Assembly (NCBI RefSeq): GCF_023856365.1
Contig: NC_064535.1
Coordinates: forward strand, 10,126,363-10,190,362
Direction: 5' to 3'
Length of the DNA: 64,000 bases
Origin: Brienomyrus brachyistius
Taxonomy: Eukaryota; Chordata; Actinopteri; Osteoglossiformes; Mormyridae
Below are positions 36,301 to 53,924 of this stretch, piece after piece. Position 1 is the first letter of the stretch, and each line of letters starts with the position of its first letter. The position numbers and the translations under genes were made by a program. The notes beneath the pieces are model-generated. The model worked only from the letters and a program-made list of their open reading frames with translations. It ran no database searches and was not told the origin of the DNA.

Positions 36301-39300
36301 GGGGGATTCCATGGATGACGATGAGGTCATTGAGGTTCTGATGGGTCACTGCTGCTCCCACTGGGACTCTGTTGGACTGTGGCAACAGAGAGAGAAAGAG
36401 GAAGTATCAGCTGTCTGTGTGTAACTGTCTTGTCAATATCTATATTCGGTCCAACCTTCTATAACATAAGAGTGGTCTCACATTACATTATCTATAATAG
36501 AGGATGTGGTGCCATCCAGTGATAGTTGGGGAATAACCCCAATACCAGGTGCAAAGCCTAAAAACTGCAGTTTTGGAGGAGGAAAAAAAGCAGCTTTTAT
36601 GGTGATTAAAATCACTAATTCTGAATGCTAGAGCACTTAGCTCCTGTAATAAACCAAGAGAACGGCTAGGAGAACTACGAGAGGTAAGCTGTGTTATTGG
36701 TGAGGTATACTCAGTGTCCGACCACACAGCGCTCGCTAAGCACCCCGCATCAGCTGTTCTCCGTCAGGGAGCTACATACAGTGGAGGGTTCTCTCTGCTT
36801 TTTGGACTTCCGCCTGGACTTGTGCTTTGAGCCCCTTGACTTTGTGTTCTTTGGAAACAAGACAACGAACGAGGGAATGGAGAAGGAAAAACAAAATACA
36901 AGGAAAAAGCGACATGATAGGTGTGGAAGAGGGCAGGGGGATGACAGGAAGGACAAAAGAAGAAAAGGGGGAAAGGTTCAATCAAAAGGCAGAGAATAAA
37001 AATGAACAGAAAACAGTGAAAGCAGTAAGAAGAACATTACTAATCAGCATGCAGTTACAGTGTAGTAGTATAGTCATATAGGCAATACTAAATACACGAA
37101 AGGTCTCATGGCCTTACTAAGAAGATTTATCTGTTTTTGTATTAATCTCACCTCTTAGCTGCTTTATTGAAGTGATTATTTGAACAATAGGTCACCTCTC
37201 CTGGTACTTCAGGTGTAAATCAGTGAATAATACCCACCCCAAAAAAAGTGTATTACACATAAAACTTGTAGCTCTACATCATTCTACAGTAGATGTGCCA
37301 AACTGTCTGCAAGGACAATGTTTCTTTTATGTTATTTATTTTACAGAATACTGAGCAGAGTAATACTTAGAATTCAATACAGGGGCAAGGACACTGACCT
37401 GTAGCTGCAAGCTGGCAGTAAGCTGGGGCAGCCTGCTCTGGCCCAGCCTGGGCAGCACTGTGGGCAGGGTGCTGTAAGGGTCTCGGGGCTCTGGCTGCAC
37501 TGGGCTGAGGCTCACAGTGTTCTTTTCCTCATCTGAACCAGGGGAAACGCACGTTATGAAAGGACAACCGAGACTCTGGAAAAGCAGATTTAAAGACTAT
37601 GCAGCACTGTGCATTAACAAGCACAGAGAAGGATTATTTATGTAGCTAAATTGCACATGTTTTTATCCTAAGTGCTTTAACATACGTTGATTATTTACTG
37701 TTTATTTGACTACTGATTTGTCCTTGACAACCCAAAGTAAAACCCTTCAGTGTAGCAGAACTCGGTGATACATAAACAATACTGACTGCATCTGACTGCC
37801 ACTTTAGATTCAACCCCTTGTGCTACGGTTACAGATCTGTGATCTAAAGCCCACCAATCTGTGCCTCGCTGCCTTACTAGCAGAGAGGGCAGGAAAGCGT
37901 ACCAGAGATACAGCCCTCCCAGTGCCTGCTTATTAGCTCGCCCGTCCAGCCCACCAGCTCCCGCCACACGTCGTCGAACAGCAGGTCCAGGATCGCCTGC
38001 CGCCGACACCGGTACGGCGAGACAGGAGGGAGCCAGTACCTGTGCCGGCCACTCCCCACGCAGTCGCGCTCCCAATCCTCGTCCCTGCAATCACAAGACC
38101 ATCTCATGCTGCATTGTATAGCTCAGAATGGGACAGAACGCCTAAGATATGAAAACACAGGGCCCGGTCACTTTGATTCACTATTCATGTTATAATCAGT
38201 TAATTTAATAACAAAAAAAAGAGAATTTAGGACCATTTTAAGATTCAAAATTCTTACTGTTGCTTACTATTAGCCTAAATGTGGCTGTCAGACTGTAATG
38301 TGATCACATCTAGCATTACTTGCGCACAGGTTCACAGAATGACATCCCAGTTTTCATTGCAATATATTTAAAATCTGTAAACTTCTCTGTCTAGAAGAAA
38401 TGATACGCTGACAAATCTTCTTTCTGGAAAGAATCCAGTCCAAACTAGTGTGTTCTGATGCACTGAGGGCTTTTAAGGGACTTTAGTTTGTTGGGTAGAA
38501 TGCACCACTCATGCACTTCAATTTTTATGCACCATGCAGTACAAAAAGCAGACCCTGTAGAGTATGACATTTTTATGAGCGTAGCATCCCACTGAGAATA
38601 CAGACCCCATCAAAAAAGACTGATAGAAGAAATAATGGACAATATGGAAGTTCGAAGCCAGCATTATGACTTTGTCTGGGCTATACAAGGACATTCGCTT
38701 CTTAATATACTCTAAAATGGGCATGCAGTAAACCTATTAGTGTAAGGAAAGGAATGGATGTCCAACAAAGTGCTTACAAACATGAGTACTCACAAGTCCC
38801 GGGAGTCAAACGCCAAGTATTCCTCCATGAGTCCCTCAGCCTCGATAATCCGGGGTCGCTCGTCACTGGCACAGTTATGTTCTGCTTCCACACCTAACCT
38901 GGACAGCGTTGCTTTTCGACCATGGACACTCAGCCTGGTTGGAAAGACACACCCAATGCCATTTACAAACACATTGCATATTTATGGCCTTTGCATGCAG
39001 TAACATTAATTTTGGCTTATTATTTGAAGAACGTGTACATCAAGACTGGTAGGTATCTCAGGTCAATGGACACAATACTTACTCAGTAACTGTCTTGTCA
39101 TCTACGGTACTCGTTGCATCCCTGGCCGCCCCCATCTCAGTGATGGAAAACCACCGGTAGCCATCATCAGTTGGACAAACTAGCTGAGTTCCCAGTATCC
39201 TGTAAGCCCAAGCATCAAGTCATGGGTTATTTCAATACAACACAGGTCAAAGATCACCAAACACTCAATCACCTAGCAATTGTTGGCAAATGAACTGTAT

Positions 39301-42300
39301 TCGTTTCCTATGAAGGTCTAGAATACGTGCATCTGTTGATGTACATATCATGTTTCCGGATTATTATTTGACTGCATTTTGCAGATATTGTATACTATAT
39401 AATTTGACTAATTAATCGACAGAATGGAATAATCATTAATAATGAAGAAATATAAGCTCTAAATTAATGTCTTCCTCACGACTTTGATTGGTAGCTCCTG
39501 GGGTTATGAAGAGGGTATATCGCTTTAAGACGAAGCCCTCATACAGAATGAGCTGCAGTGGCATGGTGATAAATTACCGAAGGTGAGGGAATCTAGTTGC
39601 CCACTGCTGGCATTCCTCCTGCAGCCCCCCAAGCTGCCCATCGCTCTGGCACTCATACAGCTCCTCGTCAATCTCCTCGAACATCCGCTGCACCTGCCGT
39701 GAAGCCGCCTTGTCGAATTCCTGTACCGTAAAACAAAGCGACGTATGCGGGGAGGTCAGCCCAGCCCCTCGGCCCCGTCCCAGAGGAGGATTACAACAGT
39801 GAATCTTTGATTTTCCTGCTGCTCATCAGCTATTAGCGGAACGCTGCCCTTTGAACTGTTTTCATAAATGTGTGTGGGCAGTTAAAGGAAGTTCCTGAAT
39901 GATCCGTGTGCTTTCAAAAGAAATAAAGAGCCAACAGACCAGTTACAGATAATTTTGTTCAACAATTCAGTCTAGAAATGTGTCATTATAGTGCTATTGT
40001 CATTATATTCTTGTTCACACTTGTTTCCTGAAACAACACATGAGTATGTATATAGCTAGACACTAGAGACACTGTTAAGTTAAGGAATTATATCACAGAT
40101 GGCCGAATGAGAAGAAATTTGAACTAAATAATCCATCCATTTACTATCTCTGACATAATCCTTTTTAATCATTTTATGTCCATAAAGTAATTCATTTTGT
40201 TGATATTTCTAATGTACCTATAGCTGTTTTCCTATCAATATTCTCAGTAACAAATCATTTTATCAGTGTTATTAGTGCTAAAACCTAGAATAATTCTTTT
40301 GGTAAATCTTTTATCCTTCCAGGAATATCTAGCCAATTTTCAGCTATTTATGGAAGTATGACATCATCCCAATCACAATCCAGACATACATGGATTAGTT
40401 TCATGACAGAATGTTCATTGGCTCTCAATTTGTATCACTACTCCCCCACAATATATAAGAAATACATGTCCAAGAGGATGACCTTCAAGGTTTAAAATTT
40501 CAGATACTTCTATCTTATTTTGGCTAAACCTCAGGCAAGCATTTATGTCCTAAGTGAGCTGTGGTTTCTTGCTTCAGTGGTTGCTGCTGCCAAATATCAC
40601 ATTTATCCCAAATGCACAGCTTTGCAGTTTCCTGCATGTGGGATTAGGATTTATAAATTAGGATTCCTGCTTTTACATCTTGCTGTTAGAGAGTCACAAA
40701 ATCACACACTTACATTTTCTGTTAATTTGGACAAAGTATTGGGACACCTCTCAATTACTGAATTCAGGTGTTTCATTCAGACTCATTGCCACAGATGTAT
40801 AAAATCAAGCACAGAGTCTTGCAGTCAGGTTTACAAAGATTTGTGGAAGAATAGGTTATTCTGAAGAGCTCATTGAATTCAAGAGTGGTATTGTCATAGG
40901 ATGTCACCTTTGCAATATATCAGTCTGCAAAATTTCAATTCCATGGTTAACTAAGTAGTTATTGCAAAGTGGGAGGGGTTTAGGAACATCAGAAACTCAG
41001 AGAGTGACAGACCATGTATAGTAACAGAGCAGGGTCGCTGAGTGCTGAGGCGTATGATGTGTAAAAGTTGCCAACGCTCTGTTGACTCAATAACTGCATG
41101 AGTTCCAAACTTCCTCTGGCATTAATCCCAGCACAATAATTGTGCGCTGGGAGCTTCATGGAGTGGGCTTCCATGGCAAGTAGCTGCAAGCAAGTCTCAC
41201 GTCACCAAGCACAGTGTCGGATGGAGTGGTGTAAAGTATGTCGCCGCTGGACTCTGGAGAAGAGGAAATGTGTGCTGTGGAGTGAGGAATCACGCTTCTC
41301 TGTCTGGCAGTCTTATGGAGGAGTCTGGGTTTGGCAGATGCCAGGAGAATGTTACCTGCCTGACTGCATTGTGCCAAGTGTAAAGTTTAGTGGAGGAGGG
41401 ATAATGGCATGGGGTTGTTTTCAGCGGTTGGGCTAGGCTGCTTAGTTCTAGTGAAGGGAACTCTTAATGCTTCAGCATACCAAGACATTCTATGCTTCCA
41501 ACTATGTGGGAACAGTTTGGGGAAGGTCCTTTTCTGTTCCAGCATTACTGTGCCCTCAAGCAACAAGCAAGGCCCATAAAGACATGGTTAGGTGAGTTTG
41601 GTGTGGAAGAACTTGACTGGCCCACACAGAGCCATGACCTCAACACCAACAAACACCTTTGGGATGATCTAGAAAGGAGATTGTGAGCCAAGCCTTCACT
41701 TGCAATATCAATGCCTGACCTCACAAATGCAGTTCTGGATGAATGGGCAAACATCCCCACAGATACACTCCATAAACTTGTGGAAAGACTTCCAAAAAGA
41801 GTGGCTTCTGGTATGGATGCAACTCCGTATTGATGCCTATAAATTTAAGAATAGGATGTCATAAAAGTTCCTGTAGGTGAAATGGCCTGGTGTCCCAGTA
41901 CTTTTGTCCATACAATGCATCATACCCAACTAATGCATAAGTACTAGATGCAAAATGTTTCTTAGCTAGAGGCATGTGCATGTGAAATGTGTCAGAATGA
42001 TGCATGGGGAGGTTACTCCAAGCTATTTATCTTCCATACATTTTTAATAACAATTTACCTAATTAGGTTTGTGGTGGCTAGAAGCATGAGCGAGCTTCCT
42101 CTCGAGAGAATGTCCCTTGCATGCCACTGATGCAAAGGCATTTTTCCTCACACAGTAAACCTCGTGTCTCCAGATTGGTAAAGGTAAAAAAAAACCTGGA
42201 GATCAAGCTATCAGTGACTGTTAATGTTAAATGTTTTATTGGTTTTCTGCCACCAGTCTTAGTTAACTGATTGGTCAATCAACCAATCAGTCAATTGTCA

Positions 42301-43172
42301 TCCAACAGGAAGCTGCATTATCGTTGGCTAGTTAGAAGATCATGACACATAATTTAGCCACTGTTCACAGGTGAAGCACTAATCCCAAGAATCCAGAAAG
42401 GAAACTCACATCATAACCCCAGGAAAATACCGAGCTTCTCTCTGTGGATATGCCAGTACCGGAGTAGCTATGGATGCCAGACCATGACCTTTCAGTCTCA
42501 CTGGTGGTGACCGATGACCTCCCACATTCTCCAGAAGCCTCGGAGCTAAAATAAGGAAGAAAGAAGTGCTGGAAAGGTAGCACCTAACATATGGCAAATC
42601 AGAACAATCTAAAAATAAGTCCAATTCAGCTACAAACCGGAGAAGTACAGGGTCCTTCTCTTTATAACATTGTGCCTATGAAGATGTCTAGTGAACCATC
42701 AATCTGCCTCACCTCCAACATATATAAATAAGAATAACTATTACCTGTTGCAAGTAGAGAGTGCCTCCTGCCGGTCATGTAAGGGATACTTTGGCAGGTA
42801 GCCATCAGCTTCCTCAGGGAGTGGGTGGTGATCTAGATTGCTCCGAGATAACCCACGTCTGTGGAAAATTTGAAATTTTGAAAATGATCTATTTTATGAA
42901 TTTATTCTGATGCTACAATCGTCAACTCAATTTAACAGAAACTTTTTTGGGCTGAGAATGCGTAATAAGCATAATGTTTACATCTCAATTCATTTTTTAC
43001 AAAATTACAAATATAAGGGAAAGTAATACAAAATGCAGACATCTCTATATAGCTATTTACTAAGTGTCTTCCACCAGATTACTCACAGATGAAGAATGTC
43101 CTTAATATTAATACGTAATACTCACATTTCGAGGCTGTGCGATACCGGCCGTCTCGTATACCGCGAAATCAT
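33347..43172 (-). CDS. fam149b1: FAM149B1, 15 coding exons
   Basis: Minus-strand exons 43172-43126, 42858-42745, 42545-42410, 39720-39578, 39199-39083, 38934-38794, 38084-37903, 37532-37399, 36376-36261, 36088-35864, 35518-35413, 35313-35185, 34793-34712, 33747-33625 and 33429-33347 join in phase to 1878 nt (625 residues, TAG stop). It starts [15 protein letters not shown] (human MISRYTRKAVPQSLE). The DUF3719 core lies at about 95-155 ([39 protein letters not shown]). [47 protein letters not shown] and [12 protein letters not shown] match the human protein in order. The last two exons add [19 protein letters not shown] and a basic tail. FAM149B1 acts in primary cilia; human loss causes a Joubert-type ciliopathy. 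It is head to head with ecd, as in human. The donor of exon 9 (GTAAAA) is weak. Intron 3 holds a dead Tc1 element. Confidence 0.9.
33835..34005 (-). mobile_element. tRNA-derived SINE, second family, reverse orientation
   Basis: Read on the minus strand it has the order head, GGTTTGAACTGGCC-type B box (as complement), GAGCAAAGCCCTTAAC and CTCCAGAGACTGG. Lies in the intron between exons 13 and 14 of fam149b1. Confidence 0.55.
40726..41916 (+). pseudogene. Dead Tc1/mariner transposon with broken transposase
   Basis: The ends are inverted repeats: TTGGACAAAGTATTGGGACACC at the left, and TGGACAAAAGTACTGGGACACC at the right in complement. Between them are transposase fragments in two frames: [27 protein letters not shown] (41270-41435) and [35 protein letters not shown] (41520-41686), joined by a frameshift. 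The catalytic Asp of the usual WSDES motif reads WSEES, and the Glu before HLW is replaced (NKHLW), so the DDE triad is lost. It sits in intron 3 of fam149b1, opposite to its transcription. Confidence 0.85.
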
Positions 43173-43954
43173 TCTACTACCCTCAGCTTTTAACGAACCA
43201 TTTCTACAGTCATTTCTTTCTCCCCCAGCGTCTCCTCTGATCCCCCAGCCCAGCTGTGTGTCTGTTGACCATGGTCAACCATTGTTTTCACCCGTCCCTC
43301 ACCTCTCCACTTTGCAGACTAGCACATGCAAGTAATATAGTAGCAATACAAGCAATATAGTATCTTCCTTTCCGCTAGCGAAATATTGATCTACCTTTGT
43401 TCGTAAAAGCTTGGCGAAATTGTCAAACATAAGCTGTCCAGTTAGCTGTTGCAAATATAATAAATAAATATTTTTTGCGCTCATCTATATTATAATGTGA
43501 ATATAAACATTACATGTTGAAATTCTGTACAGTACAAAATTTTGCATAACTACCTATCTATTCACTTGAATCGTTCGCATGCATTTATTTCAATAAGAGT
43601 CACAACAACAACATCCAGGCTGTCATGGATACTCGACTTCCTTCCTGTCCCAGTTTGTGTGAAATGTAGTTCTGCACCTAAACTCTACCCCAGTGCCCTT
43701 AGCGGGATATTAGCGTCAAATATTGGTTTCCAAACAATTTAAATCAAGGTAAATTCCGATGTTATTTTAGCAGGTCCAAGGTATTTGAAAAATCTTTTCT
43801 TATCGGGATTATTAGAGAGATTTTTTGTAAATACAGTTACGTGTGTAGAGTAATTTTTAATAATAAAACGTCACTGCAGCGCAGGAACGTATGTTACGGA
43901 AGTTTGTTTCCCGGTCGGGACGGTTTGATAGTCGCGGAACACAGCAGGCTGTGC
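43173..43954. promoter_or_regulatory. Head-to-head (bidirectional) promoter interval of fam149b1 and ecd
   Basis: The fam149b1 start codon at 43172 reads left and ecd reads right from 44361. A noncoding ecd leader exon probably lies at about 43870-43968, where GTGCG followed by GTGAGA (43955) or ATGAA followed by GTGAGT (43969) offers donors. The ecd coding exon has an acceptor at 44335-44336. Around 43900 the sequence is CpG-richer than its surroundings (GGTCGGGACGG, GTCGCGG). The same arrangement exists in human. No TATA box is obvious, as expected for housekeeping pairs. Confidence 0.65.
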
Positions 43955-44360
43955 GGTGAGAGTATGAAGTGAGTGATCCGTGGTACGTCAGCCTCTTTAC
44001 AACATTACAGAAATTTGGAATATTCGCTTTGTAATACAGAAGGTCATAATTCATGGTTTGAAAACAGGTAATTGTCTAAATTCCGTTATTTGTTTGTATA
44101 GATCAGTTTCTGGCTATTAAGTATTACCACGCAGCCTAGGTTCTTTAAGGGTTAAGACACATTTTAAATAAACTGTATGTTTTCGATTAGAATATAAATG
44201 TAATTTAAATTAATGCATACTGAATTTTATCACGTCATTTTTATGGTTTAGTCAGATTTGTTTTTGAAAACTAAAATTCTCTGTCAATGCTGGAAATTTT
44301 AGCTATAAGTACTACATCATGTTCATTGACTTTCAGGAAAGAAGGCTCATAACTATCAGT

Positions 44361-49673
<5,313 letters not shown>

Positions 49674-49882
49674 GCCCAAGACGTCAGACCCCCTCAACAA
49701 ATGGCTGTGGTAGCAGCAGCGTGAAAAACTGTTGTCAGATTGAAATTAAGTAACTCTGACATCTTTATTCGTAATCATCATTTTTCCACATATGAATGAG
49801 ATTCCTTTTTTTAGTCCTATTATTATCTTAAATGATATGGATGCTCACGAAAATAACATTCTTTGAATATTATACATTTTGA

Positions 49883-49888
49883 AATAAA
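49883..49888 (+). other. ecd: Polyadenylation signal AATAAA (ecd)
   Basis: Canonical hexamer 210 bases after the ecd stop, followed by a T/GT-rich stretch (TTATTTTG). Confidence 0.65.
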
Positions 49889-49889
49889 C

Positions 49890-52060
49890 TTATTTTGTAA
49901 AGATGTATTTTAGTCAATCATTTTTATTATTTTTGATAGGTTTACCAGTCAGTTCTCATACAGTCCTGGATGGAATGATTCAAGGCCTTTCTTGGGAAGC
50001 ACAGTACATATCTCAGAGTGTACAGTGACAGGGTCACTAACAGGGTACTTGCATACACACAAAGCAATTTGGCTGCCCCAGTTTACCTGACTAGTAACCT
50101 CCAGTAAATGATGGGAAAGTATGCAAAATCCACTAAATCCAGCAAGCCTGATGTACATTATATACGGACACAGGGCAGAAGTGCGAATTGTAAGACCCTG
50201 CCAATCTCTTGTGGTGCCTGCAAATGTCTTGTCATATTTTTTTTGTATACTGTGTTAAAACTGAAATTTGAGCTGTAACCCAAATCAAACCTTAACAACT
50301 GAATTATGCTGAAGGACTTCTACATCTATTTTTACATGTATAAAATAGAATATAAATTAAACTATAATTTAAAGTAGGAAACATCACATGCACCTATACC
50401 ATAACAGTAAAAGTATCTTTGTTGAAATACAGAGTATATCATTTTAATGTGTGAACTCTGCTTTATTCATAAACAGTTCAAATGATTAATTTTTTATTTT
50501 ACTAGGTCGTATCATATTTTTCTCTTGTGAGATGTTTACTCTCTGGAGGCTTGGTGGGAACTCTATTAATAGGATATTCTACTGCAGACATCTGCTTCTG
50601 ACATCGGTGTAGCCCCTCTGTTCCTCTCTGCTTCCCTCTCCATCAATGAATCTCTGTGATTCTTACGCTAAGATTAACGCAGCTTGTTCAGTCTCTCCAG
50701 GAGAATTATGGGTATGAGTCGGTTACAGAGGCTTGTGCTGGAGAATCATTGATAAGGGCTGGTTATCTGGGAGCTGAATCTGCTGGCATCTGCTGCATGT
50801 TGTAGGGTCATGAGTGTCTCATCATTCAGTCTCTCCTGTGTGGAAGCGTTCCGTTCTGCTTCATCACTAAGCAGAATTCAGCGGATAACGTCGAACGAAA
50901 ATGATGTTTCTCATGTAAATGGCATCCTGGCAATTGAAACGTTCTTTCGCATGTTACCTAGGTATGTATTTTAATATGAAAACCCCTCCCTGTTGGCAAG
51001 TTCATCTAAATTCACCACGACGTTTTTATAGCTTGGCTAATGACGCCTAGATTCGATTAAACCGAGCACCAAGCCATCTGGATCAAGGACTCAAAGCAGA
51101 TAAATCCATTGGTAGCGTGAGGAGATTATCAAGATCTCTCGACAGTAAGAAAAAAAAGAAAATAAGAAAAAGTAGTACAACGAAAAAGTAGCTACTCAGA
51201 TTTTTAGTACAATCAACTATGTTTCGAGGATATAGGGTATCTTGCATGATAGTCTCACAAGGCATACCTGGGGTATGCACACACTGAAGAAAGATATAGC
51301 AAGAGAGGACAGGGTGTCCTGATTACATCTCCACGCACCTGTCATGCCCAGCTCCCTGGTGGTCATCTAGAGTCCACTACTCCATGGTGTCGCCTAGGCA
51401 ACATGCAAACATCCAGAAGAAGGCAGGAAGAAAAGTCAACACTCCTGTCTTTTACACATGGGCCATGCAAACAGCTTCAGTGTATAACAGGAGGGCAATA
51501 ACAACAGCAATTTAATTTATTTGTTTGTATACCCTAACTGGCAGATCCTGCATAATTGCCCCAAAGGCGATACTGGCTGCAGCTGCTGCTACCCAATGCC
51601 TTCCACTGGAAACCAGGGCTACTGTGCTGTCCAGGGAAGTGCAAGCTTCGGGCAATCAAGCAAAATACGGCTGACCTAAAGGTTACCCCAAAAACCTGCA
51701 TACACAGCGAACCTTGGCAGATAAGATTGGCCACCCCTGATATATAGTAAGTAAGATGTGGATTATGTGAACAAAATATTGCAGGTATCAAAGGCAGTAA
51801 TTTTCTTTGAATAAAAGTGTTATTTTCTCATTCAATTTCAGGGGTGTCGGATCTCAGTCCTTGTGGATCATGCGTATACAGTTATTAATTTTTTTTTTTT
51901 ATTCCAGCTGATTTGCTTATTTTGTATTGTCAGATTAGTATTTACTCATTACCAGTGATGCAGAAATGTAGACAATCCATTTCTAATGAATGTTTTTGTT
52001 ATGATAGGGGTGGAGGAGGTGCTGGCCCCAGTAACGCCCGAGTGAGCCAGTGTGGAGCCT
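49890..52060. other. Intergenic, no gene seen
   Basis: Spacer between ecd and the STYXL1-like remnant. Ordinary AT-rich sequence; I see no exon with family resemblance. A start region for the fossil gene may lie here but is not recognisable. Confidence 0.5.
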
Positions 52061-53921
52061 GGATATGTAGCACCTCAGCAGGTCTGCGACCTCCTTAATG
52101 TGGAGGCCGGGGAAGCCAGCCTTGCCTGACCCAAGCTACATCCTCGTCCTGTACTGCCGCAGTGCAGAGAGGTGAAGTCCACTTACAAAGCCAGCAATGT
52201 TTCTGCTCTTACCTTATTCCTAAACCCAAACCTCCCAAGGGGTAAAGAAATTCACAGTTCATCAATTTTTCAGTTGTTATAATCCTAGATTAAAAAAAAA
52301 AAGAGATTGCAAAAACAAGTACAAGTTTTTGCTTTTTTCTTCTGAGTAAATAGGCTTTTGACCAACGCTCTGATGGATCAGCATAATAAAGTCTTGCTTT
52401 ATCTCCATATATAGTATAAACTATAAATTGTAACTCTTATATCTTGACAGTATGATTTCAACTCTCTTGTTCAAAACTCAGTTGACCTACTAATGTATTC
52501 AAGTCTACAATTTACGTTATTCCCAAGACGATTCACTGATCCAATCATTTGACCTTTTTTTTAATGATTTTTACCTGTAATATAAAGAAATAATTCAAAC
52601 AATGATGGCTTTGAAGATTTTAAAAAGAAATATCTAGCTGTTAGATGTGGTGGGTTGGGAGGGGTCATCATTCTGCTGGTACTTAAACAGCTATGTGATA
52701 CTATTTCCCCCCCCCCCCCCCCCATTTGTAATTAAGCGGTTCTCCTCCATCTCCAAAGTAAAGCTCCTGTAACTTTTTTCAAGTCAGATATGACGTGACG
52801 TGGTTTGATGTCCTGTCCCCAGAAAACCACACCCTACATAAAAATATAAAAAAACATTTCCCTTAGTTGTGCTGTCAAACTCCAACTCTCAAGGGTACGT
52901 CTCTAAACCTCTGGCCTTTATTATGTTTTACAAGTTTTCTATATTAATCAGCTTACCTGGTGCTTCAGCCGTGAATCTAGGAATTCTGAAATCGTACCCA
53001 GAATTCCATCCTTTGAAAAGTAGTGTTTGAAAGCAGTGTTTGATCTCTAGATGTAGATATCTAGAGGTCACCTCTCATATTGCGGATGGTTCCTTCTCAC
53101 TGACCTCCCTGTGTCGTTCCCCTGTAAGGACAGGTACAAGCGGAGTTACCTGGTGGCAGCCAGAGCTAGAATGACTGTGATACAGGCTGCCTGATCAACT
53201 GTGTTCAGTTGCAGGAGTGTTCAGTCATCCTGCTGTATGCAGAAGCAGGACAGAGTCCAGGTAATAACCGTACTTCATTACAGTTTAATTTCTCACATAC
53301 ACAATCATACACTATTCTACTGTGTAGTGAAATGAATTTCCACCTGCTCCTTGAACATCCATATATATGCAAACATACTTGCAGAACACAACTGTGAAGG
53401 AAAACAGTAGAATGTTCAGAAGCACTCAAGTAATGACGGAGCTAATAAACTAATTTGATAGATGAACATAGTACAATTATGGCTGGATTAATTATAAGCG
53501 ACAGGAGCAGTTAACTGTGGTTATGGGCCAGATGCCTATAAAAGGGCATTTTTGTGCATTTCAGAGGGACTAGGCTGTGTTAGTAGAGTTACGGTTTATC
53601 TCTGGTTTTTCATGCCATTTTGTGTCATTGCATTATGCGTGTTTTGTGTTCAGTGATTGTGCGTATCATGTATTACTGTATCAGTGGGGAGTAAGGAGGC
53701 CAAGGACGACTCTCCAGCCCTACTCCTTCCAGCTCAGTGCCCTGGGCATGGACCCTGTCATCCTACTGGGCGGTTTCTCTGCCTTCCAGCAGGTGTACCC
53801 CTTCCTATGTGCAGCTCGCAAGGTGCTACTGGCACAGGAGCGGTGCGACTTCACCATCTATCCCTTGGAGATCCTGGAGGGGGCGCTGTACCAAGGCTCA
53901 GCAGCGTTACGCAGCGTTGCC
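52061..53921 (+). pseudogene. STYXL1-like (MK-STYX) pseudogene, exon remnants
   Basis: Three remnants follow the order of the STYXL1 N-terminal rhodanese-like domain. At 52061-52212, YVAPQQVCDLLN and then LPDPSYILVLYCRSAER and KSTYKASNVSAL resemble EPTELYNILN, LTDPNYLCLLDVRSKWE and the following residues. They lie in three different frames with in-frame stops (TGA at 52127 and in AGAGAGGTGAAG). At about 53131-53260, YKRSYLVAARARM and QECSVILLYAEAGQSP are again in two frames, then a GTAATA donor. At about 53693-53921, SALGMDPVILLGGFSAF, FLCAARKV and FTIYPLEILEGALYQGS match the VYILKGGYERF, YPIEIVPGKVFVGN part. The catalytically dead phosphatase domain that should follow is not found. Intron-like gaps mean a decayed gene copy, not a processed pseudogene. 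The neighbouring ecd and p4ha1 exons are indel-free, so sequencing error is unlikely. Confidence 0.55.
52707..52723 (+). repeat. Poly-C run (17)
   Basis: Uninterrupted cytosines in the gap between the first two remnants of the STYXL1-like pseudogene. A similar run of about 15 C lies at 15754-15768 in the SPARC-like gene. Confidence 0.9.
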
Positions 53922-53924
53922 GGG

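Noticed and set aside
36750..36999. Overlapping ORFs on both strands, possible extra fam149b1 exon
   Set aside because: The fam149b1 frame runs in phase from exon 8 (37399) to exon 9 (36376) without it, and the ORFs are lysine-rich low complexity.
42240..42300. Short palindromic ATTGGT / ACCAAT words
   Set aside because: Too short and irregular to call an element; probably a degraded repeat in fam149b1 intron 3.
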